Position numbers and translations under genes: made by a program | Shown: piece after piece, positions 9,338 through 18,093 of the stretch | How the letters are laid out: each line of letters starts with the position of its first letter | How positions within the stretch are numbered: position 1 is the stretch's first letter | Notes under the pieces: model-generated | The model's database searches: none | Told to the model about the DNA's origin: nothing | Seen by the model: only the letters and a program-made list of their open reading frames with translations | Assembly (NCBI RefSeq): GCF_016887965.1 | Contig: NZ_JAFDVD010000026.1 | Span: 1-64,000, forward strand | Source: Phycicoccus sonneratiae | GTDB taxonomy: Bacteria > Actinomycetota > Actinomycetes > Actinomycetales > Dermatophilaceae | DNA length: 64,000 nucleotides | Direction of reading: 5' to 3'

Positions 9338-9343
9338 TATCGT
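9338..9343 (+). promoter_or_regulatory. -10 element TATCGT, 108-residue protein gene
   Basis: Six bases before ATG 9350; leaderless arrangement. Confidence 0.55.
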
Positions 9344-9349
9344 GTGCGC

Positions 9350-9676
9350 ATGGCGTGGTGGAGACGTGGCCGTGGCCGGAAGGCGACGCCGCACGACGGC
9401 AGCGACCTCGCGAGCGCGCGCACGCACCTGGCCGAGTTCGCGCGCAGCCGCCGGGGGGTCGAGGCCTACGTCGAGCCGGCCACCAACGTCACGGCCACGA
9501 CCGTCGTCCTCATCGCGCACGACGGCGAGTGGACCCGCCGGGCCCTGCCGTCCCGTCCCCAGGCCTTCGACGTCGCGCGCGGGCTCGACGTCCCGGTCTA
9601 CGACGTCAACCTCACCGGGTACCCGGCCCGGATGCGCGCCTGGACCACCCGCCAGCGCCGCGACGGACGCACCTGA
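9350..9676 (+). CDS. Conserved hypothetical protein, 108 residues
   Basis: A small basic protein starting MAWWRRGRGRK and containing TTVVLIAHDGEWTRRALPS and a second conserved-looking block, DVPVYDVNLTGYPARMRAW. No transmembrane segment or known catalytic motif is visible. I recall similar proteins in other actinobacteria near the lpd/pepA genes, sometimes labelled oxidoreductase without reason. The start is supported by a TATCGT hexamer six bases before the ATG, consistent with a leaderless transcript. It is divergent from lpdA. Confidence 0.75.
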   Translation: MAWWRRGRGRKATPHDGSDLASARTHLAEFARSRRGVEAYVEPATNVTATTVVLIAHDGEWTRRALPSRPQAFDVARGLDVPVYDVNLTGYPARMRAWTTRQRRDGRT

Positions 9677-9753
9677 CCGACAAAGCGGTGGCCGCCGGCC
9701 GCCGCGCGTGCGAGCGTGGGGGCACGATCCCCGCCGACGGAAGGACCGCACCC

Positions 9754-9945
9754 ATGAGCTCCAAGGACCGACCCCGCGCCGCCGTGCCCGACGACGTCAA
9801 GGCCCGGTTCAAGGCCGCGCTGGAGAAGAAGCAGGCTCACGGCGGCACCGACGTCTCCGACCAGGCCGAGCACGGCAAGGTCGACCACGCGCACGGGCCC
9901 GAGACGAGCGCCCGCCAGCAGATGTTCCGCCGCAAGAGCGGCTGA
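9754..9945 (+). CDS. DUF5302-type small hydrophilic protein, 63 residues
   Basis: A 63-residue, highly charged, lysine/histidine-rich protein (RFKAALEKKQAHGG near the middle; QQMFRRKSG at the end). The pattern is that of the small actinobacterial DUF5302 family, recalled rather than searched. It is probably cytoplasmic and may be partly disordered. A GGAAGGA ribosome site lies seven bases before ATG 9754. It ends just before a strong hairpin that it shares with the converging pepA gene. Function unknown. Confidence 0.75.
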   Translation: MSSKDRPRAAVPDDVKARFKAALEKKQAHGGTDVSDQAEHGKVDHAHGPETSARQQMFRRKSG

Positions 9946-9960
9946 GCGACCCCGCACGCG

Positions 9961-9998
9961 ACGACGGCGGGCACCCCACCCGGGGTGCCCGCCGTCGT
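9961..9998. terminator. Bidirectional hairpin terminator
   Basis: A perfect 17-bp stem (9961-9977 paired with 9982-9998) with a four-base ACCC loop. It lies 15 bases after the DUF5302 gene and 8 bases after the pepA stop on the other strand, so it can end both converging transcripts. There is no long T run, as is common in very GC-rich actinobacteria. Confidence 0.85.
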
Positions 9999-10006
9999 CT
10001 GCGCGG

Positions 10007-11536
10007 TCAGCGGCGCGGGCGGTGCCCCTCGACGAGCGTGACGAGGGTGGAGACCCCGAAACCGGTGCCGCCCTTGGGCGTCCGGCCCTTGGGGCCCTTC
10101 TCGTTGAACGACGGGCCGGCGATGTCGACGTGGGCCCACGGGATGCCCTCGCCGACGAACTCCTGGAGGAAGAGACCGGCGGTGAGCATGCCGCCGGCGC
10201 GGTCGCCCTTGTGGGCGATGTCGGCGGTGGGCGTCTCGAGCTTGGCCCGCAGCGCGACGGGGAGGGGCATCGGCCAGGCGCCCTCGCCGGCCGCGTCGGC
10301 CGCCGCGACCACGCTCGCCCGGAAGTCGTCGTCGTTGCCCATGACCCCGGCGATGTCGTCGCCGAGGGCGATCATCTGGGCGCCGGTGAGGGTGGCGATG
10401 TCGACGATCCAGTCGGGCTTCTTCTCGCTCGCGAGGCAGATCCCGTCGCCGAGCACCATCCGCCCCTCGGCATCGGTGTCGAGGATCTCGACGCTCGTGC
10501 CGTCACGCATGACGACGACGTCGCTGGGGCGCTGGGCGGTGCCGCCGGGCATGTTCTCGGCGAGGCAGAGGTAGCCGGTGACGGCGACCGGGCCCCCGAG
10601 CTCGGCGGCGGCCACGACGGCCGCGGCGACGGCGGCGGCGCCGGCCATGTCGGACTTCATCGTCACCATGCCGCTGCTCGGCTTGAGGTTGAGGCCGCCG
10701 GAGTCGAAGGTGATGCCCTTGCCGACGAGGGCGACCGAGCCCTTGGCGCCGGACGGGGAGTACGACATCGTGACGATGCGCGGCGGGTTGACCGAGCCCT
10801 GGCCGACGCCGGTGATGCCGCCGAAGCCGCCCTTGAGCAGCGCCTTCTCGTCGAGCACGGACACGGTGACCTTGGCGGGGGAGTCGGCGACCCGCTTGCG
10901 GACCGCCTCGACGAAGGACTGGGGGAAGAGCAGGTTCGGCGGGGTGTTGACGAGGTCGCGCGCCCAGTCGCGGGCGGCGCCCACGGTGGCGGCGCGGGCG
11001 ACGGCCTCCTTGACCGCGCGCGGCTGCCCGGCGCCCGAGACGACGGTGACCTTCGGGCCGGCGGCGGGCTTGGTCGCGGCGCCGCGGCCCCGGCGGCCGG
11101 CCAGCGGGGCGGCCTTGTCGTAGACGTACGTGCCCGACCACGCGCCGTCGGCGACGGCGGAGACGCTCTCGACGTCGGGGGTCGGCAGGGCCACGGCCAC
11201 GCTCTTCTTCGTGCGGACCGCGCGCAGCGCCGCGGCCGCGGCCTCGCGCAGGACGGTGTGGTCGAAGGCGGTGCGGCGGGCGTCGCCGTCGCCGAGGCCG
11301 GTGACGACGACCGAGGTGGCCTTGACCCCGGGGACGGCGACGACGCGGTGCACCTCGTCCGCGCGTCCCGTGGCCTCGAGGTCGGCGAGCACGGCCTGGA
11401 GGTGCACGACCGCCTTGCGGGGCAGCCCGTGCCCGGTGGCGAGGTCGGCACCGTCCGGGGTGCGCACCGAGCCGACGACGAGGGCGTCGACGGGCAGGTC
11501 TGCGGAGGTCTTGGTCGTCACGGTCAGTGATGTCAT
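10007..11536 (-). CDS. pepA: Leucyl aminopeptidase (M17)
   Basis: A 509-residue di-metal M17 aminopeptidase, which removes N-terminal residues from peptides in the cytoplasm and in some bacteria also handles Cys-Gly or mycothiol-related conjugates. The catalytic domain has [18 protein letters not shown] with the first lysine and aspartate ligands. The metal/bicarbonate motif reads [13 protein letters not shown]; the classic motif is NTDAEGR. The C-terminus ([14 protein letters not shown]) is typical. The ATG is preceded by TAGTCT with a six-base spacing, consistent with a leaderless transcript. The divergent gcvT promoter lies in the same 57-base gap. The pepA-gcvT pairing matches the mycobacterial Rv2213-Rv2211c order. 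Confidence 0.96.
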   Translation of the reverse strand: MTSLTVTTKTSADLPVDALVVGSVRTPDGADLATGHGLPRKAVVHLQAVLADLEATGRADEVHRVVAVPGVKATSVVVTGLGDGDARRTAFDHTVLREAAAAALRAVRTKKSVAVALPTPDVESVSAVADGAWSGTYVYDKAAPLAGRRGRGAATKPAAGPKVTVVSGAGQPRAVKEAVARAATVGAARDWARDLVNTPPNLLFPQSFVEAVRKRVADSPAKVTVSVLDEKALLKGGFGGITGVGQGSVNPPRIVTMSYSPSGAKGSVALVGKGITFDSGGLNLKPSSGMVTMKSDMAGAAAVAAAVVAAAELGGPVAVTGYLCLAENMPGGTAQRPSDVVVMRDGTSVEILDTDAEGRMVLGDGICLASEKKPDWIVDIATLTGAQMIALGDDIAGVMGNDDDFRASVVAAADAAGEGAWPMPLPVALRAKLETPTADIAHKGDRAGGMLTAGLFLQEFVGEGIPWAHVDIAGPSFNEKGPKGRTPKGGTGFGVSTLVTLVEGHRPRR

Positions 11537-11542
11537 GCCGGC

Positions 11543-11548
11543 AGACTA
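11543..11548 (-). promoter_or_regulatory. -10 element TAGTCT, pepA
   Basis: Six bases before the pepA ATG. It shares a 57-base gap with the oppositely directed gcvT promoter, so the two promoters' -35 regions must overlap. Confidence 0.6.
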
Positions 11549-11580
11549 TCCGGGGCGCCGGGGGCCTCCCGGGGGCGCGG

Positions 11581-11586
11581 TAACGT
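11581..11586 (+). promoter_or_regulatory. -10 element TAACGT, gcvT
   Basis: Seven bases before ATG 11594; no glycine riboswitch fits in the 57-base gap. Confidence 0.6.
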
Positions 11587-11593
11587 GCCCACC

Positions 11594-12697
11594 ATGACCG
11601 ACCTCAAGCACTCGCCGATCCACGACCGGCACGTGGCGCTGGGCGCCAAGATGGCCGACTTCGGGGGGTGGTCGATGCCGATCGAGTACCCGGGCGGCGG
11701 GGTCGTCGCCGAGCACACGGCCGTCCGCGAGCGGGTCGGCCTCTTCGACGTCTCGCACCTCGGCAAGGCCCGGGTCTCCGGCCCCGGCGCCGCCGACTTC
11801 GTCAACGCCTGCCTCACCAACGACCTGCGCCGCATCGGTCCGGGCCAGGCCCAGTACACGATGTGCTGCACCGAGTCCGGGGGCGTCGTCGACGACCTCA
11901 TCCAGTACCTGCGCGGCGACGAGGACGTCTTCCTCATCCCCAACGCGGCCAACACCGCCCGGGTCGTCGAGCTGCTCGCGGCCGCCGCGCCCGAGGGCGT
12001 CGTCGTCGAGGACCTCCACGACTCGTACGGGGTCCTCGCCGTGCAGGGCCCGCGCTCGGACGAGGTGCTCACCCGCCTCGGCCTGCCGGTCGACCACGAC
12101 TACATGAGCTTCGTCGAGACCGAGTGGGACGGCCTGCCGGTCATCGTCTGCCGCACCGGGTACACGGGTGAGCGCGGCTACGAGATCGTGCCCGCGTGGG
12201 ACGTCACCGGCTCGGTCTGGGACGCCCTCGCCGCGGCGGTCGCCGAGGAGGGGGGCCTGCCCGCCGGGCTCGGGGCCCGCGACACGCTGCGCACCGAGAT
12301 GGGCTACCCACTGCACGGCAACGACCTGTCCCTCGACATCACGCCCGTCATGGCCGGAGCGGCCTGGGCGGTCGGCTGGGACAAGGAGGGCTTCTGGGGC
12401 AAGGAGACGCTCACGGCGCAGCGCGCGGCGAAGGAGTCGCCGCTGATGCGCGGCCTCGTCGTCACCGGGCGCGGCATCCCGCGCTCGCACTGCGCGGTGC
12501 GCGACGCCTCCGGGGCGGTCGTCGGCGAGGTCACCTCGGGCACCTTCTCGCCGACCCGCAAGCAGGGCATCGCCCTGGCCCTGCTCGACCGGTCGGTCAC
12601 CCTCGGTGACGAGGTCGTCGTCGACGTCCGCGGGCGCGACGTCCCGGCCACCGTCACCAAGCCGCCGTTCGTCGAGGCGGGGGTGCGGTCGTCGTGA
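11594..12697 (+). CDS. gcvT: Aminomethyltransferase, glycine cleavage system T protein
   Basis: A 367-residue tetrahydrofolate-dependent aminomethyltransferase, which takes the aminomethyl group from lipoylated H protein and releases ammonia, making 5,10-methylene-THF. N-terminal family sequence is clear ([28 protein letters not shown]), as are [10 protein letters not shown] and [17 protein letters not shown] in the folate-binding region and the C-terminal [15 protein letters not shown] barrel. ATG 11594 follows a TAACGT hexamer by seven bases. The stop overlaps the start of the next small gene. The P and H proteins are not in this window. Confidence 0.96.
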   Translation: MTDLKHSPIHDRHVALGAKMADFGGWSMPIEYPGGGVVAEHTAVRERVGLFDVSHLGKARVSGPGAADFVNACLTNDLRRIGPGQAQYTMCCTESGGVVDDLIQYLRGDEDVFLIPNAANTARVVELLAAAAPEGVVVEDLHDSYGVLAVQGPRSDEVLTRLGLPVDHDYMSFVETEWDGLPVIVCRTGYTGERGYEIVPAWDVTGSVWDALAAAVAEEGGLPAGLGARDTLRTEMGYPLHGNDLSLDITPVMAGAAWAVGWDKEGFWGKETLTAQRAAKESPLMRGLVVTGRGIPRSHCAVRDASGAVVGEVTSGTFSPTRKQGIALALLDRSVTLGDEVVVDVRGRDVPATVTKPPFVEAGVRSS

Positions 12698-12909
12698 GCG
12701 AGCAGTGGACCTGGACCTTCGCCGACGCCGGCGGCGCGGAGGTCGCCGGGGAGCCGACGACGACGACGGCCTTCCCGACCCAGTCCGACGCGGAGAGCTG
12801 GTTCGGCGAGGTGTGGCACGAGCTCGCCGACGCCGGGGTCGCGTCGGTGACCCTGTATCGCGACGGCACCGTGGTCTACGGGCCGATGAGCCTCGAGGCG
12901 GCGCCCTGA
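12694..12909 (+). CDS. Small conserved hypothetical protein after gcvT, 71 residues
   Basis: A 71-residue acidic protein with [18 protein letters not shown] and [18 protein letters not shown]. It has no cysteine pairs or membrane helix. The GTG start overlaps the gcvT stop as GTGA, so it is probably translated by coupling to gcvT. Similar short proteins occur beside gcvT in other high-GC actinobacteria (recalled, not searched). Function unknown. Confidence 0.75.
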   Translation: MSEQWTWTFADAGGAEVAGEPTTTTAFPTQSDAESWFGEVWHELADAGVASVTLYRDGTVVYGPMSLEAAP

Positions 12910-12912
12910 GGC

Positions 12913-12930
12913 GAGCCGGCGGGCCGGCTC
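12913..12930. terminator. Short hairpin between converging genes
   Basis: An 8-bp GAGCCGGC/GCCGGCTC stem with a two-base loop (or 7 bp with a four-base loop) fills the 19-base gap between the small gene after gcvT and the DUF3043 gene, overlapping the latter's stop codon. It is placed to act as a compact two-way terminator. Confidence 0.55.
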
Positions 12931-13510
12931 AGGAGGGGTACTGGCCGCGGGCGACCTGCGGCTTGGGCATCCGCTGCCGGCGCAGCTGGAAGACCCGCAT
13001 CACGGCGTAGGCGACGGCGCCGCGGGGGAGGGCGTCGGCCCCGAACTTCGCGACGATCCGCTTCTTGAGGCCACGCCACATGAGGACGCTGTCGACGACG
13101 ACGGCGAGCACCGAGGCCCAGGTGAGGGCCACGCTGATCGTGAAGATCGTCTGCTGCCGCACGAGCGAGAGCGCGAGGACGATGAGCATGATCGGCAGGA
13201 GGAACTCGCCGAGGTTGCGCCGGGCGTCGACGTAGTCGCGGATGTAGCGGCGGACCGGACCCTTGTCGCGCGGGGGCAGGCCGGCCTCGTCGCCGGTCTC
13301 GAGGGCCTTGCGCGTGCGGGCCAGCTGCTCGCGGCGCTTCTGCCGCTCGATTTGCTTGGCCTCCTTGCGGTCGGCGACGACGAGCGGCTGGCGACGGGCG
13401 GCCTGCTGGTCGCGGCGCTTGGGCGTGGGGCGGTTCTTCGCCCCCTCGCGCGCCGGGGTCAGCGCCTCGTCGGCGAGCTGGTCGTTGGTGGTCTTGCTGC
13501 GTCCGAACAC
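12929..13510 (-). CDS. DUF3043-family membrane protein
   Basis: A 193-residue protein of the actinobacterial DUF3043 family. A long basic N-terminal half (about 1-95) contains PTPKRRDQQAARRQPLV and KQIERQKRREQLARTRKAL, probably helical and nucleic-acid or membrane-surface binding by charge. Two membrane helices follow (about 103-118 and 122-142), then a basic tail with RVFQLRRQRMPKPQV. The GTG start is preceded by TACAGT at six bases, consistent with a leaderless transcript. The family is widely conserved but its role is unknown. Confidence 0.85.
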   Translation of the reverse strand: MFGRSKTTNDQLADEALTPAREGAKNRPTPKRRDQQAARRQPLVVADRKEAKQIERQKRREQLARTRKALETGDEAGLPPRDKGPVRRYIRDYVDARRNLGEFLLPIMLIVLALSLVRQQTIFTISVALTWASVLAVVVDSVLMWRGLKKRIVAKFGADALPRGAVAYAVMRVFQLRRQRMPKPQVARGQYPS

Positions 13511-13516
13511 CCTCCA

Positions 13517-13522
13517 ACTGTA
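13517..13522 (-). promoter_or_regulatory. -10 element TACAGT, DUF3043 gene
   Basis: Six bases before GTG 13510; leaderless arrangement. Confidence 0.55.
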
Positions 13523-13585
13523 GGTGCTCGCCGGCGGTGGCCCGTCGCGGCCGGAGCCCCGCCGCTGCCGGCGCTTCGCGGTCGG

Positions 13586-13591
13586 TAGGGT
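13586..13591 (+). promoter_or_regulatory. -10 element TAGGGT, M20 peptidase gene
   Basis: Eight bases before GTG 13600; transcription would start at or one to two bases ahead of the codon. Confidence 0.5.
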
Positions 13592-13599
13592 CCGGAGGC

Positions 13600-14961
13600 G
13601 TGACCGACGTGCTCTCCGACGACCAGACCGGCGCCCTGCGCGACCGCATCCACGAGCTCATGCCGCAGGTGCGGGCCGACCTCGAGGCGCTGACCCGCAT
13701 CCCCTCGGTGTCGCTCGACGCCTTCGACCAGGCGCACGTCGAGGCGAGCGCCGAGGCCACCGCGGCCCTGCTGCGCGCCGAGGGCCTCGACGTCGAGATC
13801 GTCCGCGAGGGCGGGCGCCCGGCGGTCATCGGCCACCGCGACGGCCCGCCCGGGTCGCGCACCGTGATGCTCTACGCGCACCACGACGTGCAGCCGCCCG
13901 GCGACGACGCGCTCTGGGACAGCCCGCCGTTCGAGCCGACCGAGCGCGACGGCCGGCTCTACGGTCGGGGCGCCGCCGACGACAAGGCCGGGATCATGGC
14001 CCACGTCGCCGCCCTGCGCGCCCACGGCGACGACCTGCCCGTCGGGGTCACCCTCTTCGTGGAGGGCGAGGAGGAGGTCGGCTCCGACTCGCTCGCGACC
14101 ATCCTCGAGCGGCACGGCGAGAAGCTGCGGGCCGACGCCATCGTCCTCGCCGACTCGACGAACTGGGCGGTCGGTGAGCCGGCCCTGACGACGACGCTGC
14201 GCGGGATGATCCGCGTCGTCGTCACCGTCCGCACCCTCGACCACGGCATCCACTCGGGGATGTTCGGTGGCGCGGTGCCCGACGCCATCACCGCCCTCGT
14301 GCGCCTGCTGGCGACGATGCACGACGACGCCGGCGACGTCGCCGTTGAGGGGCTGCGCTCGGGCGTCGCCGCCGACCTCGACTACCCGGAGTCGCGGCTG
14401 CGCGAGGAGTCCGGCCTGCTCGACGGGGTGTCCACGATCGGGTCGGGGTCGCTGCTGTCGCGCATCTGGACCCGGCCGTCGATCACGACGATCGGCATCG
14501 ACGCGCCGTCGGTCGCCGAGTCCTCGAACACCCTCGTCCCGAGCGCGTCGGCGAAGATCTCGATGCGTCTCGCGCCGGACGAGGACGACATGGAGGCCTA
14601 CGCGCTGCTCAAGGCCCACCTCGAGGCCCACGCGCCGTGGGGCGCGCAGGTCGAGGTGCACCTCGACGACCGCGGGCTCGGCTTCGCCGCCGACGCGCAG
14701 GGTCCGGTGTACGACCAGGCCCGGGCCGCCTTCGCCGACGCCTGGGGCGTGCCGCCGGTCGACATCGGGGTCGGCGGGTCCATCCCCTTCGTCGCGGCCT
14801 TCGCCGAGCAGTTCCCCGAGGCGGCCATCCTCGTCACCGGGGTCGAGGACCCCGACGCCCGGGCGCACGGCGCCAACGAGTCGCTGCACCTCGGCGAGTT
14901 CGAGCGCGTCTGCGTGGCCGAGGCCGTCCTGCTCGCCCGGCTCGGCGCGCTGCCCCGCTGA
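13600..14961 (+). CDS. M20-family metallo-dipeptidase
   Basis: A 453-residue zinc peptidase of the M20 dipeptidase group. Metal and catalytic motifs are in order: YAHHDVQPPG (His ligand and catalytic Asp), GRGAADDKAG (bridging Asp), EGEEEVGS (catalytic Glu and metal Glu), ADSTNW (Asp ligand) and a late histidine in GANESLHLGEF. The lid/dimerisation insert spans roughly residues 210-320. The GTG at 13600 has TAGGGT eight bases before it and also a GGAGG, so the transcript has at most a very short leader. An upstream in-frame ATG at 13537 lies inside non-conserved sequence. It probably cleaves dipeptides in the cytoplasm; specificity is unknown. Confidence 0.92.
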   Translation: MTDVLSDDQTGALRDRIHELMPQVRADLEALTRIPSVSLDAFDQAHVEASAEATAALLRAEGLDVEIVREGGRPAVIGHRDGPPGSRTVMLYAHHDVQPPGDDALWDSPPFEPTERDGRLYGRGAADDKAGIMAHVAALRAHGDDLPVGVTLFVEGEEEVGSDSLATILERHGEKLRADAIVLADSTNWAVGEPALTTTLRGMIRVVVTVRTLDHGIHSGMFGGAVPDAITALVRLLATMHDDAGDVAVEGLRSGVAADLDYPESRLREESGLLDGVSTIGSGSLLSRIWTRPSITTIGIDAPSVAESSNTLVPSASAKISMRLAPDEDDMEAYALLKAHLEAHAPWGAQVEVHLDDRGLGFAADAQGPVYDQARAAFADAWGVPPVDIGVGGSIPFVAAFAEQFPEAAILVTGVEDPDARAHGANESLHLGEFERVCVAEAVLLARLGALPR

Positions 14962-14963
14962 GG

Positions 14964-14969
14964 CAGGAT
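14964..14969 (+). promoter_or_regulatory. -10 element CAGGAT, Xi-class transferase gene
   Basis: Six bases before ATG 14976. First base departs from TANNNT, so weaker than the others. Confidence 0.4.
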
Positions 14970-14975
14970 CGGACC

Positions 14976-16016
14976 ATGGCCCAGGGAACCTACGTCGAGG
15001 CGTCGTTCGAGCGCGACACGAACTACATCGAGGACCGGATCACCGTCGCCGGTGACGGCGAGCACGAGTGGCCGGTCGAGGCCGGGCGCTACCGGCTCGT
15101 CGTGGCCCGGGCCTGTCCGTGGGCCAACCGGGCGATCATCGTCCGGCGTCTGCTCGGGCTCGAGGACGTGCTCTCGATGGGCATCTGCGGGCCGACCCAC
15201 GACTCCGACAGCTGGACCTTCGACCTCGACCCCGGTGGCGTCGACCCCGTGCTCGGCATCCCCCGGATCAAGGACGCCTACGAGAAGCGGTTCCCGGGCT
15301 ACCCGCGCGGCATCACCGTGCCCTGCGTCGTCGACGTGCCGACGGGCGAGGTCGTGACCAACGGCTTCGCCCAGCTGACCCTCGACCTGTCGACGCAGTG
15401 GCGCGAGCACCACCGCGACGGCGCGCCCGACCTCTACCCGGAGGCCCTGCGCGAGGAGATGGACGAGCTGATGCGCTTCGTCTACACCGAGGTCAACAAC
15501 GGGGTCTACCGGTGCGGGTTCGCCGGCACCCAGGAGGCGTACGACGCGGCCTACGAGCGGCTGTGGGTGGCGCTGGACCGGCTCGAGGAGCGACTCGCCG
15601 ACCGGCGCTACCTCATGGGGGAGAGCATCACCGAGGCCGACGTCCGGCTGTTCACGACCCTCGCCCGCTTCGACGCCGTCTACCACGGGCACTTCAAGTG
15701 CAACCGGCAGAAGCTCACCGAGATGCCGGTGCTGTGGGCGTACGCGCGTGACCTCTTCCAGACGCCGGGGTTCGGCGACACGACGGACTTCGTCCACGTC
15801 AAGAGCCACTACTACGAGGTCCACCGCGACATCAACCCGACCGGCGTCGTCCCCGCGGGGCCGGACCTGTCGGGATGGGCCGAGCCGCACGGGCGCGAGG
15901 ACCTCGGCGGGCGGCCGTTCGGCGACGGCACGCCGCCCGGGCCGCCCCCGGAGGGCGAGCGGGTGCCGACCGCGCACAACCCGCACGTCGGCCCGGACGG
16001 TCTCGTCCGGGTCTGA
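14976..16016 (+). CDS. Xi-class glutathione S-transferase / glutathionyl-hydroquinone reductase-like protein
   Basis: A 346-residue protein of the YqjG/ECM4 (Xi-class) family. The thioredoxin-fold domain has RACPWANRAIIVRRL, with the CPWA active-site cysteine that forms mixed disulfides in reductase members, and GITVPCVVD, with the cis-proline. The helical domain includes YTEVNNGVYRCGFAGTQEAY and VRLFTTLARFDAVYHGHFKCN, the family hallmark. A proline/glycine-rich tail of about 60 residues follows. Most actinobacteria use mycothiol instead of glutathione, so the true thiol partner is uncertain. The ATG has CAGGAT six bases upstream. It starts 14 bases after the M20 peptidase. Confidence 0.9.
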   Translation: MAQGTYVEASFERDTNYIEDRITVAGDGEHEWPVEAGRYRLVVARACPWANRAIIVRRLLGLEDVLSMGICGPTHDSDSWTFDLDPGGVDPVLGIPRIKDAYEKRFPGYPRGITVPCVVDVPTGEVVTNGFAQLTLDLSTQWREHHRDGAPDLYPEALREEMDELMRFVYTEVNNGVYRCGFAGTQEAYDAAYERLWVALDRLEERLADRRYLMGESITEADVRLFTTLARFDAVYHGHFKCNRQKLTEMPVLWAYARDLFQTPGFGDTTDFVHVKSHYYEVHRDINPTGVVPAGPDLSGWAEPHGREDLGGRPFGDGTPPGPPPEGERVPTAHNPHVGPDGLVRV

Positions 16017-16019
16017 CCC

Positions 16020-17216
16020 TCAGTCCTTGCTGGTCTCGCCGGGCAGGGCGAGCATCCGGTCGAGGGCGACCCGGGCGTGGTGCGCGACGTCGGGGTCGAC
16101 CCGGATGGCGTTGACGACCCGTCCCTCGACGAGCGACTCCAGCGCCCAGACGAGGTGGGGGAGGTCGATGCGGTTCATCGTCGAGCAGTAGCAGACGTTC
16201 TTCTCGAGGAAGACGATCCGCTGCTCGGGGAACTCGGCCGCGAGCCGCCGCACGAGGTTGAGCTCGGTGCCGACCGCCCACGCGGTGCCGGCCGGGGCCG
16301 CCGCGATCGTCTTGATGATCTTCTCGGTGGAGCCGACCTCGTCGGCGAGCTCGACGACCTCGTGGCGGCACTCAGGGTGGACGATGACCCGGACGTCGGG
16401 GACCTCGCGGCGGGCGGCCTCGACGGCCTCCACGGAGAACCGCCCGTGCACCGAGCAGTGGCCGCGCCAGAGGACCATCGTCGCGTCGCGCAGCTGGTCG
16501 GGGGTGAGGCCACCCATCGGGCGGTGCGGGTCCCAGACCACGCAGTCCTCGAGCGGGCGGCCGAGGTCGCGGGCGTAGGTGTTGCGGCCGAGGTGCTGGT
16601 CGGGCAGGAAGAGGATCTTGCCGCCCTCGCCGGCCTGCTCCAGCGCCCAGGTCAGCGCCGTCTTCGCGTTGGAGGAGGTGCAGATGGTGCCACCGTGGCG
16701 CCCGGTGAAGGCCTTGATGGCGGCCGAGGAGTTCATGTACGTGACCGGCACCGTGGCGTCGGCGACGCCGGCCTCGACGAGCTCGTCCCAGCACTCCTCG
16801 ACCTGGTCGATCGCGGCCATGTCGGCCATCGAGCAGCCGGCCGCGAGGTCGGGCAGGACGACGGTCTGGGTGTCGGCCGTGAGGATGTCGGCGGACTCGG
16901 CCATGAAATGCACGCCGCAGAAGACGACGTACTCGGCGTCGGGGCGCGCCGCGGCCTCCTTCGCGAGCTTGAAGGAGTCGCCGGTGACGTCGGCGAACTC
17001 GATGACCTCGTCGCGCTGGTAGTGGTGGCCGAGGACGAAGAGGCGGTCGCCCAGGGCGGCCTTGGCGGCCCGCGCCCGGTCGACGAGTCCGGGGTCGGAG
17101 GGCGCGGGCAGGTCGCCCGGGCACTCGACGCCGCGCTCGCTGGCGAGGTCGCGGCCCTGCCCTAGGACGAGCAGGGGGAGGGGGGCGTTGCGGGGCGCGC
17201 CGGTGGTGGTCGTCAC
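16020..17216 (-). CDS. nadA: Quinolinate synthase A (long form)
   Basis: A 398-residue 4Fe-4S enzyme that condenses iminoaspartate with dihydroxyacetone phosphate to quinolinate for NAD synthesis. Cluster-binding and active-site segments are visible: FVLGHHYQRDE, VVFCGVHFMAESAD, GCSMADMA, TICTSSNAKTAL, HPECRHEV and KNVCYCSTMN. GTG 17216 is chosen because TACGAT lies seven bases upstream and the protein has the length of the long actinobacterial form. nadB and nadC, usually adjacent, are not in the window. It converges with the glutathione transferase-like gene, with only three bases between stops. Confidence 0.95.
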   Translation of the reverse strand: MTTTTGAPRNAPLPLLVLGQGRDLASERGVECPGDLPAPSDPGLVDRARAAKAALGDRLFVLGHHYQRDEVIEFADVTGDSFKLAKEAAARPDAEYVVFCGVHFMAESADILTADTQTVVLPDLAAGCSMADMAAIDQVEECWDELVEAGVADATVPVTYMNSSAAIKAFTGRHGGTICTSSNAKTALTWALEQAGEGGKILFLPDQHLGRNTYARDLGRPLEDCVVWDPHRPMGGLTPDQLRDATMVLWRGHCSVHGRFSVEAVEAARREVPDVRVIVHPECRHEVVELADEVGSTEKIIKTIAAAPAGTAWAVGTELNLVRRLAAEFPEQRIVFLEKNVCYCSTMNRIDLPHLVWALESLVEGRVVNAIRVDPDVAHHARVALDRMLALPGETSKD

Positions 17217-17223
17217 GGCCCCG

Positions 17224-17229
17224 ATCGTA
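17224..17229 (-). promoter_or_regulatory. -10 element TACGAT, nadA
   Basis: Seven bases before GTG 17216, which supports that start over longer frames. Confidence 0.55.
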
Positions 17230-17271
17230 GGCGCACCCCGGCGTGGCACCGGCCCCTGACCGGATCGCGGC

Positions 17272-17787
17272 TCAGCCCATCGACTTCTGGCCGTCGATGC
17301 TCTCGCGGAGGATGTCGGCGTGGCCGGTGTGGTGGGCGGTCTCGGCGAGGATGTGGGCGAAGACCCGCCGGGCACTGCGCCGCTCGCCCGGCCGGAACCA
17401 CGGCGCCGGGGGCAGCTCGTGGTCGGCCGACAGGTCGGTCGTGCGGACCAGCTCGTCGGTGTGCGCGGCGACCTCGCGGTAGAGGGCGAGGACCTCCTCG
17501 AGCGTCTCGTCCTCGAGGAGGCGGAACTCGCGCTCGCGGGCCGCGTAGTCGGCGTCCTCTCCACCGGCCATCGCGCCGCTCTCGACGAAGTCGGTCCAGC
17601 CGCGCTCGGTGAGGGCGACGTGCTTGACGAGCCCGCCGAGGCAGAGCTCGCTGACCGTCGGCGTGAGCCGGGCCTGGTCGTCGGTGAGTCCCTCGACGGT
17701 GTGGAGGAGGAAGTACCGCTGCTGGGCGAGCGCCTCGAGGAGGGAGGTGCGCTCGGGGTCGAGGTCGGTACCGGTGGGCTCGGACAT
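17272..17787 (-). CDS. DinB-family (DUF664-type) metal-binding four-helix protein
   Basis: A 171-residue DinB-like protein; this superfamily includes mycothiol-dependent enzymes and many uncharacterised stress proteins. The three metal-binding histidines are recognisable in LVKHVALTERGW and in ILAETAHHTGHADILRE. No other domain is present. Two ATGs are close together. GAGAGGG is six bases before ATG 17787 but directly abuts ATG 17793, so 17787 is preferred. It is separated from nadA by 55 bases on the same strand. Confidence 0.85.
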   Translation of the reverse strand: MSEPTGTDLDPERTSLLEALAQQRYFLLHTVEGLTDDQARLTPTVSELCLGGLVKHVALTERGWTDFVESGAMAGGEDADYAAREREFRLLEDETLEEVLALYREVAAHTDELVRTTDLSADHELPPAPWFRPGERRSARRVFAHILAETAHHTGHADILRESIDGQKSMG

Positions 17788-18093
17788 GGGCATCCCTCTC
17801 GTCGGGCCGGCCGCCGCCGACCGGTACGGCCGACGCTAGCGCCGGGCACCGACACGACGTCGTGGCTGACGGCCTGTCTCGCGTGGCCGGCCGACCGTGC
17901 GGGGGTGGGGGTGCGGGGACTCTCGGTTGCTTCGCATGCTGACTCACCCGAGAAGACCCGCAGACACACCCCGGGCCGGGCCTCCAGCCACCCCGGGCCG
18001 GTCCCGCGCCCTCCGGGGGTCGCGGCCCGCCGCCACAGCCGCGCGGCCCCGGCGGGCAGGACCCGTACGACCCCATCCCGCTACCCTCGCAGC
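17788..18093. other. Intergenic region without a recognised gene
   Basis: About 300 bases between two divergent genes. The right end holds the glycerate kinase -10 element. A 13-base direct repeat (CACCCCGGGCCGG) occurs twice around 17968-18000, and a short TCTCGG/CCGAGA inverted pair flanks about 19 bases near 17920-17950. No convincing coding frame, tRNA or riboswitch was seen. Confidence 0.6.
18082..18087 (+). promoter_or_regulatory. -10 element TACCCT, glycerate kinase gene
   Basis: Six bases before GTG 18094; there is no purine-rich ribosome site, so a leaderless start is needed. Confidence 0.6.

Noticed and set aside
10022-11530. A 502-codon open frame antisense to pepA
   Set aside because: The minus strand is a textbook M17 peptidase; the antisense frame is a GC-content shadow.
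11537-11593. Glycine riboswitch before gcvT
   Set aside because: The gap is only 57 bases and the -10 element lies seven bases before the start, leaving no room for an aptamer.
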